This document shows positions 51,367 through 59,387 of a DNA stretch of 64,000 bases, piece after piece (the stretch's first letter is position 1; every line of letters begins with the position of its first letter). Made by a program: the position numbers and the translations under genes. The notes under the pieces are model-generated. The model was given only the letters and a program-made list of their open reading frames with translations, did not search any database and was not told where the DNA came from. Origin of the DNA: Desulfobulbaceae bacterium (GTDB taxonomy: Bacteria; Desulfobacterota; Desulfobulbia; Desulfobulbales; Desulfobulbaceae); contig JAAYIE010000060.1 in assembly GCA_012744275.1 (NCBI GenBank), positions 45,026-109,025 on the forward strand. Direction: 5' to 3'.

Positions 51367-52356
51367 ATGTCTTTCAATATAGGGCTGTGTTTTGATTTGC
51401 GTTCCACCTATCTCGCCGAGGGATACAGCGAGGAGGAATGCGCCGAGTTTGATCAGGAAGAAACCATAGTCGCGCTGGAAACAGCTTTACAGCGCCTGGG
51501 GCATCGCACCGAGCGCATTGGCCATGCCCGGCACCTGGCAGCAGCACTGGTTGCGGGCAGGCGCTGGCATCTGGTTTTCAATATAGCCGAGGGCCTGCAC
51601 GGGCCAGGTCGGGAAGCCCAGGTGCCAACTCTGCTGGATCTCTACCGTATTCCGTACACTTTTTCCGATCCGCTGGTCATGTGCCTGACCCTGCACAAAG
51701 GCATGTGCAAGGCTGTGTTGCGGGATGCTGGGGTGCCAACGGCAGCGTCATTGGTCGTGCAGAAGGGAGATTCCCCGCCGCAACCTGCCTTTCCCGGGCC
51801 GTACTTTGTCAAACCCGTGGCCGAGGGTACTGGCAAGGGCGTCAGCGCAGAGTCGATTGTGGCTGGCATTGAGAGCTTGCCCCGGGTATGCGGGCATTTA
51901 ATCGCCCAATTCCAGCAACCGGTACTGATAGAACCATTTTTACCGGGCCGGGAGTTTACCACCGGCATTATTGGCACCGGAGCAGAGGCAGAGGTATTGG
52001 GTACCATGGAGGTGCTGTTGAATGTGCAGGCAGAGCAGGGGGTATATTCTTACAATAATAAGGAAAACTGGCAAAGCCGGGTGCAGTATCGTTTAATCCG
52101 ACCAGAAGAAGATGCCGTGGTGGCCGAGGCCGAAGCTGTGGCTTTTGCTGCCTGGCGGGTTTTGGGCTGCCGCGATGGTGGCCGGGTGGATTTGCGGTGC
52201 AGTGCTGCAGGTCAGCCGCTCTTTATGGAGGTGAACCCCCTGGCTGGTCTGCATCCAAGCCATTCTGATTTGCCCATTCTTTGCGGCTTGGCTGGTATCT
52301 CCTATCAGGACCTCATCAGCCGCATTGTTGCTTCTGCCCTGACCAGGAGCGTTTAG
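51367..52356 (+). CDS. ATP-grasp / D-Ala-D-Ala ligase-like protein 1
   Basis: MSFNIGLCFDLRSTYLAEGYSEEECAEFDQEETIVALETALQRLGH, VFNIAEGLHGPGREAQVPTLLDLYRIPYTFSDPL, PYFVKPVAEGTGKGVS, FMEVNPLAGLHPSHSDL. Confidence 0.88.
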   Translation: MSFNIGLCFDLRSTYLAEGYSEEECAEFDQEETIVALETALQRLGHRTERIGHARHLAAALVAGRRWHLVFNIAEGLHGPGREAQVPTLLDLYRIPYTFSDPLVMCLTLHKGMCKAVLRDAGVPTAASLVVQKGDSPPQPAFPGPYFVKPVAEGTGKGVSAESIVAGIESLPRVCGHLIAQFQQPVLIEPFLPGREFTTGIIGTGAEAEVLGTMEVLLNVQAEQGVYSYNNKENWQSRVQYRLIRPEEDAVVAEAEAVAFAAWRVLGCRDGGRVDLRCSAAGQPLFMEVNPLAGLHPSHSDLPILCGLAGISYQDLISRIVASALTRSV

Positions 52357-52395
52357 GCTCTCTCGCTTAAACCAGAAGACAGGCCGAGGATAGCC

Positions 52396-53433
52396 ATGCA
52401 AATTGTTCTTGTGCACGACAGCGTGGGTGCTGTTGATGCGGCAGATGCCCAGGATGTACTGGTGCAGGCTGAAGCGGTTACCCAGGCCTTGCATCTGCTG
52501 GGGCACAATTGCAGCAGTTTTGCCTGCACCCTCAATCTGGAAGCCACCTTGGCCACACTGCAGGAGCGCCGGGCCGAACTGGTGTTCAACCTGGTTGAAT
52601 CCCTGGCCGGTCAGGGGCGTCTCATCCACCTGCTCCCCTCCTGCCTGGAGGCTTGGGGTATTCCCTATACCGGCAGCTCTGCTACGGCTCTCTTTCTGAG
52701 CTCCAACAAGATTTTGACCAAACAGCGCCTGCAACAGGCTGGCGTGGCGACTCCTCCCTGGATTGGCCTGCATGAAGAGGGGGCTGCAGCTGCGCTGGCT
52801 CATCTGGAACTTGGCGGTGCATGGATTATCAAATCAGTGTGGGAACATGCTTCCATTGGTATGGCTGGCGACAGCGTACTTAAGCCTCACAGCATAGACG
52901 GCATGGCCGCCTTGCAGGCCCTTTTGCAAAAACGTTCCCGCATGGTGGCCGGGCCCTTTTTTGCCGAGGCCTTTATTGACGGTCGCGAGTTTAATCTGGG
53001 TTTGCTTGCACATGCCGATGCCGAAGCCGGGGTGGAGGTGTTGCCTGCGGCAGAAATTATTTTTGATCAATTTCCCGAAGGGATGCCAAAAATTGTAGAC
53101 TATGCGGCCAAATGGGATACGGATTCCTTTGCCTATCAGCATACCTGCCGCCATTTTCCAGGCAATGCAGATAGTGCCCTCATTACCCGGATGGAAACAA
53201 TTGCGCGCCAATGCTGGCAGACCTTGCGCCTGCAGGGCTATGCCCGGGTGGATTTTCGGGTGGATGCGGCCGGAGCACCCTGGGTGCTGGAGGTGAACAG
53301 TAACCCCTGTCTGGCTCCGGATGCTGGTTTCGCCGCAGCCCTGGCCCAGGCAGGCATTCCCTTTCATCGGGCTGTGGCCCGCATTGTTCAGGCTGCCCGT
53401 GTCGAGGGTGCCTGCACCGGGAGACTGTGCTGA
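52396..53433 (+). CDS. ATP-grasp / D-Ala-D-Ala ligase-like protein 2
   Basis: LVFNLVESLAGQGRLIHLLPSCLEAWGIPYTGSSATALFLSSNKILTKQRLQQAGVATPPW, WIIKSVWEHASIGM, VLEVNSNPCLAPDAGF. Confidence 0.88.
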   Translation: MQIVLVHDSVGAVDAADAQDVLVQAEAVTQALHLLGHNCSSFACTLNLEATLATLQERRAELVFNLVESLAGQGRLIHLLPSCLEAWGIPYTGSSATALFLSSNKILTKQRLQQAGVATPPWIGLHEEGAAAALAHLELGGAWIIKSVWEHASIGMAGDSVLKPHSIDGMAALQALLQKRSRMVAGPFFAEAFIDGREFNLGLLAHADAEAGVEVLPAAEIIFDQFPEGMPKIVDYAAKWDTDSFAYQHTCRHFPGNADSALITRMETIARQCWQTLRLQGYARVDFRVDAAGAPWVLEVNSNPCLAPDAGFAAALAQAGIPFHRAVARIVQAARVEGACTGRLC

Positions 53434-53933
53434 TGCTTTTTCGTGAAGACATACTGGATACCGATCCCGACCAGATAGAAACACTGGTGCGGGCTACCGG
53501 TTTTTTTAACAGTGAAGAAATCGCCATTGCCCGGGAGCTGGCGGAAGAGCGGTTGGAGCAGGGTGTTGCCAGCGGCTATTTTTTTATCTGTGCCGAACAG
53601 GATGAAGGGGCGCCACAACTCGCCTTGGCGGGTTATGCCTGCTATGGCCCCATTCCTGGCACGAAGAGCAGCTTTGATCTGTACTGGCTTGCAGTGCATC
53701 CTGGCGAACAGGGCAGGGGGTTGGGACGCCGGCTGCTACACCTAGTAGAAGTGGCAGTACAAGGCATGGGCGGTACCCGTATCTACATCGATACTTCAAG
53801 CCGTGATCAGTATGCACCCACCCGCACCTTTTATCGGCACTGCGGTTACCAACAGACAGCCCTTCTGCCTGATTTTTATGCACCACGTGATGGTAAGATA
53901 ATTTTTTGTAAAAAAATACCTTTTTGTGCATAA
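53433..53933 (+). CDS. GNAT-family N-acetyltransferase
   Basis: LYWLAVHPGEQGRGLGRRLLHLVEVAVQGMGGTRIYIDTSSRDQYAPTRTFYRHCGY; start overlaps the upstream ATP-grasp stop (TGATG). Confidence 0.9.
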   Translation: MLFREDILDTDPDQIETLVRATGFFNSEEIAIARELAEERLEQGVASGYFFICAEQDEGAPQLALAGYACYGPIPGTKSSFDLYWLAVHPGEQGRGLGRRLLHLVEVAVQGMGGTRIYIDTSSRDQYAPTRTFYRHCGYQQTALLPDFYAPRDGKIIFCKKIPFCA

Positions 53934-54057
53934 TTCCAATAGCAGAGCAAAGACGCTATCAGGGCAGCAAGGGCAATGCCATGCGGGCGAACATCGAGCT
54001 ACATCCTGCAGGTATGTCCAGAAACCGGCACAGCTAGAGCTTGATGTGAATTGGAAT
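53933..54057 (-). repeat. Dispersed ~125-bp element, copy 5
   Basis: attccaatagcagagcaaagacgctatcagggcagcaagggc...gcttgatgtgaattggaat; aligns to 3249-3376 in the same orientation; termini are inverted repeats. Confidence 0.6.
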
Positions 54058-54366
54058 AATAATCCCTCATCCAGATAAACCTGGCCCCATCTCATGCTGT
54101 ACCGCCTCTCCTGAAACGTCAGATTGCGTTTTTGTTCCATCGGCAAACACTTTGCCTGGAGCCTCAAATAAGGCTCGCGCCAATCCAAGCAGTTCTTGTT
54201 TTTACCGATGATGGGCAATTATGCCTCGTTGACGGCCAATAACAACCTGATATGCCGACCAGATGGCCTGCCTGGATATCTCGTTCTTTGTTTGGAAGCG
54301 CAATAACTGCCGGGCTGCTGGCCCAAGCCAATCAAGAAAAAAGCCTGAACCAATCCACGCTAGAAC

Positions 54367-56553
54367 ATGACACAATATTACGCCCATTCAACGAGTAACC
54401 CCGATAAATCCGATTGGCAGCCGTTGGAAGAACATTTGCTTGCGGTGGCCCAGCGAGCAGAGGAATTTGCCGCCGCCTTTAATGCCGGTAAATGGGGTCG
54501 ATGCGCTGGCTTGCTCCACGATGCTGGCAAGGCCTGTACCGATTTTATTGCTCGATTAGAAGGAAAACCTGGCCGGGTGGATCACATCACCTTTGGCGCC
54601 CGTCAGGCCTTACATGTGCATAAAGCCTGCGGTGTTTTGCTTGCCTATGCCATTTGCGGGCATCATGGCGGCCTGCCTGATGGGGGCGTGCAGGAAAAGC
54701 AGTTGGGCTACCGGCTCAAAAACGGCAAGGTTGCCGAGGAGGCAGCTTTTTTGCCCGGCCTGGAATGCGCTCCTCTGCTGGATTTTCCTTTCCAGCTTCA
54801 AAAGAAAAACGCTACCTTCAGCCTCGCCTTTTTCACGCGTATGCTTTTTTCCTGCCTGGTTGATGCTGATTTTCTGGATACAGAAAAATTTTGTAACGAG
54901 GAAAAATTCGGGTATCGCAGCTCTATGCAGCCATCATCCATATCTGGTCTGAATACCTTGCTGCATAATTTTATAAAGGAAAAGCAACAAACAGCAAGAT
55001 CGGGCAAGGTGAATGACATCCGTCAGAATGTCCTGCAACAATGCCTGAACAAAGCCCTTGAAGCGCAAGGCCTGTACACCCTCACCGTGCCGACTGGCGG
55101 CGGCAAAACCCTTTCCTCCCTTGCCTTTGCCCTGAAACATGCGGAAACGCACGGTTTATCGCGGGTGATTTACGCTATCCCCTTTACTTCTATTATTGAA
55201 CAGAATGCGCAGGTTTTTCGTGATGCCCTGGGGGAAAACAATGTTCTGGAGCATCAGAGTAATTATCACGAAAAGGAAGAAACAAGCGGGTACAACAAAT
55301 GGCGCAGCCTGGCCTCAGAAAACTGGGATGCTCCGGTAGTAGTGACGACCAATGTGCAGTTTTTTGAGAGTTTATACAGCCACAAAACATCCCGTTGCCG
55401 CAAACTGCACAACATTGCCGGTAGTGTCATTGTTCTGGATGAGGCCCAGGCCATTCCTACTGAATATCTGGAACCATGCCTGGCAGCTTTAAGGGAACTG
55501 GTGCAGCATTACCGTTGCACCATTGTTCTTTGCACTGCGACACAACCAGCCCTGGATGATAGCAGCTTAGGTACGGCATTGCCCAATCCTCGCGAAATTA
55601 TTGATAATCCGGGTGAACTCTTTCGCGATTTACGCCGTACAAAAATTGAATTCATCGGCACAGTAAGCAATCTGGAGCTTGCAGCCCGACTGGATACACA
55701 CGAGCAGGTGCTCTGTGTTGTGGCAACCAAGAAGCAGGCGCAGCAGGTTTTTACTCATCTCAACGACAAAGAAGGCGCATTTCATCTGACCACCAATCTG
55801 TATCCTGCCCACAGATTACGTGTACTGGCAACTATCCGCGAGCGGCTTGATGCAGGCTTGCCCTGCCGGGTGGTGTCGACATCTTTGATTGAGGCCGGGG
55901 TGGATGTGGATTTTCCCTTTGTGTACCGGGCAATGGCAGGGCTGGATTCCATTGCCCAGGCCGCAGGCCGTTGTAACCGGGAAGGCAAGTTAGCCCTCGG
56001 CATGGTGTATGTGTACGAACCGGACGAGTTGCCCGCCATGCCCTGGTTGCGCCGCCGGGTTTCCCGAGCAAAGGAAACCTTGCGCGCCTTACCAGGCAAA
56101 GATTGTTTGACCGATCTGGAACCGATGCGCCGCTACTTTGAACTGCTCTACGACGTGGAGACCTTGGACAAAGACAACATTGTTACTCGGCTCACACCAC
56201 CCTTGAGCAAAGAACTCATCTTCCCTTTCAGGGAGGTGTCTGAGGATTTCCGGCTCATTGCCGATGAAGGCCTTGGGCTGATTATACCCGGGCTTGCCGA
56301 TGATCGGGATGCAGTGGCAAAGCACCTTGAACAACTTCGCACCGATCCCTTTCCCCATACCGCGCAAAGAAAACTGCAACACTATGCCGTGACTGTTCGC
56401 ACTTCCACCCTCAGCACATTGCAGCGTGCAGGGGCAGTGGAAATGATTCGGGACCGGTATCCGGTACTGGCTAATATGGCAGCCTATGATGAGCAATTGG
56501 GCCTGGTAACGGAAAAAGGGGAAGTTTGGGAGGTGGAGAATTTAATGCTATAG
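54367..56553 (+). CDS. cas3: Type I-C Cas3 (HD nuclease-helicase)
   Basis: HD motif LLHDAGK, HHGG; helicase TVPTGGGKTLSSLAFAL, VLDEAQAIP, STSLIEAGVDVDFPFVYRAMAGLDSIAQAAGRCNREGK. Confidence 0.96.
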   Translation: MTQYYAHSTSNPDKSDWQPLEEHLLAVAQRAEEFAAAFNAGKWGRCAGLLHDAGKACTDFIARLEGKPGRVDHITFGARQALHVHKACGVLLAYAICGHHGGLPDGGVQEKQLGYRLKNGKVAEEAAFLPGLECAPLLDFPFQLQKKNATFSLAFFTRMLFSCLVDADFLDTEKFCNEEKFGYRSSMQPSSISGLNTLLHNFIKEKQQTARSGKVNDIRQNVLQQCLNKALEAQGLYTLTVPTGGGKTLSSLAFALKHAETHGLSRVIYAIPFTSIIEQNAQVFRDALGENNVLEHQSNYHEKEETSGYNKWRSLASENWDAPVVVTTNVQFFESLYSHKTSRCRKLHNIAGSVIVLDEAQAIPTEYLEPCLAALRELVQHYRCTIVLCTATQPALDDSSLGTALPNPREIIDNPGELFRDLRRTKIEFIGTVSNLELAARLDTHEQVLCVVATKKQAQQVFTHLNDKEGAFHLTTNLYPAHRLRVLATIRERLDAGLPCRVVSTSLIEAGVDVDFPFVYRAMAGLDSIAQAAGRCNREGKLALGMVYVYEPDELPAMPWLRRRVSRAKETLRALPGKDCLTDLEPMRRYFELLYDVETLDKDNIVTRLTPPLSKELIFPFREVSEDFRLIADEGLGLIIPGLADDRDAVAKHLEQLRTDPFPHTAQRKLQHYAVTVRTSTLSTLQRAGAVEMIRDRYPVLANMAAYDEQLGLVTEKGEVWEVENLML

Positions 56554-56643
56554 AAGATATAACCTCATATTATCAGAATTATTTTGATAGGAAATCCTTT
56601 TTATGATACCAATCTAGTAACTCATAAAAAGGAGGCGATAAAA

Positions 56644-56718
56644 ATGCGCTTCAGACTGAAATTGAAGGTATGGGGTACCAACGTGCTTGATCTTGAAGTA
56701 AGCATCGAACCACCATAG
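56644..56718 (+). CDS. Candidate 24-aa microprotein in the cas3-cas5c gap
   Basis: RBS aaaaaggaggcgataaaa then ATG: MRFRLKLKVWGTNVLDLEVSIEPP*; not in the ORF track because of length; followed by a perfect 15-bp hairpin. Confidence 0.45.
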   Translation: MRFRLKLKVWGTNVLDLEVSIEPP

Positions 56719-56735
56719 TTATTCTAGGTTGTTTT

Positions 56736-56770
56736 CCTCCTTCTTGCAAGACCATCTTGCAAGAAGGAGG
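56736..56770. terminator. Perfect 15-bp stem-loop (possible terminator/RNA processing element)
   Basis: cctccttcttgcaag-accat-cttgcaagaaggagg. Confidence 0.6.
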
Positions 56771-56798
56771 GTCGTCTTATTTTGGAAGATGTCGACTC

Positions 56799-56880
56799 AT
56801 TGCGCCCGCATGGGAGCATGGATTGAAATTCCAATACGTTGTCCGTTGTCGCGCCTCTGCACGGGTGCGTGGATTGAAAC
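56799..56880 (+). CRISPR. Degenerate two-repeat mini-CRISPR between cas3 and cas5c
   Basis: Repeat-like attgcgcccgcatgggagcatggattgaaat (56799-56829), 18-nt spacer tccaatacgttgtccgtt (56830-56847), repeat-like gtcgcgcctctgcacgggtgcgtggattgaaac (56848-56880); compare array repeat gtcgcgcccctcgcgggcgcgtggattgaaac. Confidence 0.85.
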
Positions 56881-56908
56881 TGACATTATGAAGGCTACAG
56901 CTGGTTCA

Positions 56909-56931
56909 AGGGCTGTTCTTGTAACAGCCCT
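56909..56931. other. Perfect 9-bp stem-loop downstream of the mini-CRISPR
   Basis: agggctgtt-cttgt-aacagccct, upstream of the cas5c RBS. Confidence 0.65.
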
Positions 56932-56964
56932 GCAATTTAATCAACACAGGCGAAGGGAGGACGT

Positions 56965-57630
56965 ATGAGCTATGGAGTCAAACTCCGCGTTTGGGGCGAT
57001 TACGCCTGTTTTACCAGACCCGAAATGAAGGTGGAGCGGGTCTCCTACGATGTTATGACCCCTTCGGCAGCGCGGGGCATACTGGAAGCAATTCACTGGA
57101 AGCCCGCGCTTCGCTGGGAAATAGATGCCATTCATGTGCTGCATCCCATTGTCTTTGACAATATTCGGCGCAACGAGGTGAGTTCAAAAATCTTCAAACC
57201 AAATCCCGCAACAGCCATGCGCGACCAGAAGGCGCTGTACTTTCTGGTTGATGACGGCAACAACCGCCAGCAACGGGCCACCACCCTGCTGCGCAACGTC
57301 AATTATGTGATCGAGGCGCACTTTGTGCTTACAGATAAGGCCGGGCCAGATGACAACGAAGGTAAGCACCTGGATATCTTTAACCGCCGGGCGCGCAGCG
57401 GCCAGTTTTTTCATCAACCCTGTTTGGGCTGCCGTGAATTTCCGGCTTTTTTTGAGTTGTTTGAAAATGATTTTCCCACCTCCTGCTACGCCGGTAGCAC
57501 CAAGGAGCTGGGTTACATGCTGCTGGATATTGATTTTACCAACAAAATGACGCCGCTTTTTTTTAAGGCCGTTATGCAGGACGGCGTTATCCGCCCGCCT
57601 TCACGGTTTTCCCAGGGGGTGAAGGCATGA
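56965..57630 (+). CDS. cas5c: Type I-C Cas5 (Cas5c/Cas5d, pre-crRNA processing)
   Basis: MSYGVKLRVWGDYACFTRPEMKVERVSYDVMTPSAARGILEAIHWKPALRWEIDAIHVL. Confidence 0.95.
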   Translation: MSYGVKLRVWGDYACFTRPEMKVERVSYDVMTPSAARGILEAIHWKPALRWEIDAIHVLHPIVFDNIRRNEVSSKIFKPNPATAMRDQKALYFLVDDGNNRQQRATTLLRNVNYVIEAHFVLTDKAGPDDNEGKHLDIFNRRARSGQFFHQPCLGCREFPAFFELFENDFPTSCYAGSTKELGYMLLDIDFTNKMTPLFFKAVMQDGVIRPPSRFSQGVKA

Positions 57631-59387
57631 TTTTGCAAGAACTGCATCATTTTTATGAGCGGAAAAGTGCCGAGCCTGATTCCGGTATGCCGCCCTATGG
57701 CACCAGTGTGGAAAACATCTCTTTTGCGCTGGTGCTCAATCCTGCGGGCCAGGTTGTGGCCATAGAGGATTTGCGGGAACAGGAAGGGAAAAAGATGGTG
57801 GCGCGCAAGCTGGCGGTACCTGCCGCTGTCACCAGAACCTCTGGCATCAAAGCCAATTTTTTATGGGATAAATCTGCATACGTTTTTGGGGCCGATGCTG
57901 AGGGCGCAACCGAGCAAAATCTGCTCCGCTTTAGCGCCTTTCGGGAACAATTTTCATCTGTAGCAAACCGTGTTGACGATGCGGGCCTGCTTGCGGTAAC
58001 TCGGTTTCTGGAAAACTGGGACGTCCAGCAAACGCAAGCCACCCTGGAACAATTCCTGCCCTGGGATGAGCTGGTCAATGCGAATTTTGTTTTCCGCCTT
58101 GATGGGGTGCCTGGTTTTGTCCATAGCCGCGCTGCTGTACAAACAGCATGGCAAAAACAGCTTGCCCACACAGATCCTATGCCGCCCGTACGTTGCCTGA
58201 TTACCGGAGAGGAAAACAAACCGCTTGCCCGTGTGCATACACCCATCAAGGGGGTGCAGGGTGGGCAAACATCCGGAGGCTATATCGTTTCGTTCAATGC
58301 AACGGCTTTTGTTTCATATGGGCAGGATAAGGCCTCTGTGGCTGAAGACTCTGCTTTTGCCTACACAACCGCCTTGAATTACCTCCTGCGGCGAAACAGT
58401 GGCCAGAAAATTGTTATCAGCGATATCACGGTTGCTTTCTGGGCTGCGCGCAGCAGCCCGGCGGAAGATTTGTTTGCTGGGCTGCTTGCCCCTGAAGATA
58501 CGCCGGATACCAACGATACCCTTGAAGACGATTACAACACCGCAAAAAAAATCCACGACCTGCTCCAGGCCCTGCGCAGGGGCAGATCCGTAGTAGACAT
58601 TGTGCCTGATTTGGATGAATCGGTTCGTTTCTTTGTACTGGGGCTTGCCCCCAACGCTGCCAGACTCTCCATCCGCTTTTGGCAGGCCAATGATCTGGGG
58701 ATTTTTTTGAAAAGGGTTGGCTTGCATTTCCAGCAACTGGAAATGGTACGCCAATTTGACAATGAACCTGAATTTCCCCCCTTGTGGCGCTTGCTTTGCC
58801 AAACCGCGACCTTGGGTAAAAGTGAAAATGTTTCCCCGGTTCTGGCTGGCGGCATGATTAAGGCGGTACTGACGGGCAACCCCTATCCCCACACCTTGCT
58901 TGCCAGCCTTCTTGGCCGTATTCGTGCTGAGCACATGGTCACCTATTTCAGGGCCGCCCTGCTCAAGGCTTTTCTTATTCGCAATAAACTGATGGAGGTG
59001 CCTGTGTCGCTTGATGTTAGCAGAACTGACAGACCGTATTTGCTGGGCCGCCTGTTCGCAGTACTCGAAAAGGCCCAGGAAGAGGCCATCCCAGGTGCAA
59101 ACGCCACCATTCGGGACCGATATCTTGGGTCAGCAGCAGCCACTCCTGCCCAGGTATTCAATATGCTCTTGAAAAACTCAGCCAACCATCTCGGCAAAAT
59201 TCGCAAAGATCCGGAGAAAACGAAACTTGCCTACTTCTATGACAAAATCATCGAAGGGTTGGTGAATGATTTTGATGATTTCCCCCGCACCATGTCAGCT
59301 GAAGAACAGGGCCTGTTTATGATCGGCTACTACCACCAACGCAAAGACCTTTTTGTCCCCAAAGCAGAAAGGAGAACCCAGATATGA
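57627..59387 (+). CDS. cas8c: Type I-C Cas8c
   Basis: 586 aa between cas5c and cas7c; ILQELHHFYERKSAEPDSGMPPYGTSVENISFALVLN; overlaps neighbours by 4 nt. Confidence 0.94.
   Translation: MILQELHHFYERKSAEPDSGMPPYGTSVENISFALVLNPAGQVVAIEDLREQEGKKMVARKLAVPAAVTRTSGIKANFLWDKSAYVFGADAEGATEQNLLRFSAFREQFSSVANRVDDAGLLAVTRFLENWDVQQTQATLEQFLPWDELVNANFVFRLDGVPGFVHSRAAVQTAWQKQLAHTDPMPPVRCLITGEENKPLARVHTPIKGVQGGQTSGGYIVSFNATAFVSYGQDKASVAEDSAFAYTTALNYLLRRNSGQKIVISDITVAFWAARSSPAEDLFAGLLAPEDTPDTNDTLEDDYNTAKKIHDLLQALRRGRSVVDIVPDLDESVRFFVLGLAPNAARLSIRFWQANDLGIFLKRVGLHFQQLEMVRQFDNEPEFPPLWRLLCQTATLGKSENVSPVLAGGMIKAVLTGNPYPHTLLASLLGRIRAEHMVTYFRAALLKAFLIRNKLMEVPVSLDVSRTDRPYLLGRLFAVLEKAQEEAIPGANATIRDRYLGSAAATPAQVFNMLLKNSANHLGKIRKDPEKTKLAYFYDKIIEGLVNDFDDFPRTMSAEEQGLFMIGYYHQRKDLFVPKAERRTQI

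Noticed and set aside
53933-53943. 7-nt match (tccaata) of the mini-CRISPR spacer to the sequence after the GNAT gene
   Set aside because: Not preceded by a TTC PAM, located within the dispersed element, and short enough to be chance.
56571-56589. AT-rich palindrome tatcagaattattttgata after cas3
   Set aside because: Imperfect and AT-rich; could be an operator or promoter, but too weak to call on its own.
56729-56968. 79-aa ORF spanning the cas3-cas5c gap
   Set aside because: It is a translation of the degenerate repeats ('MGAWIE', 'TGAWIE'); no RBS and no independent support.
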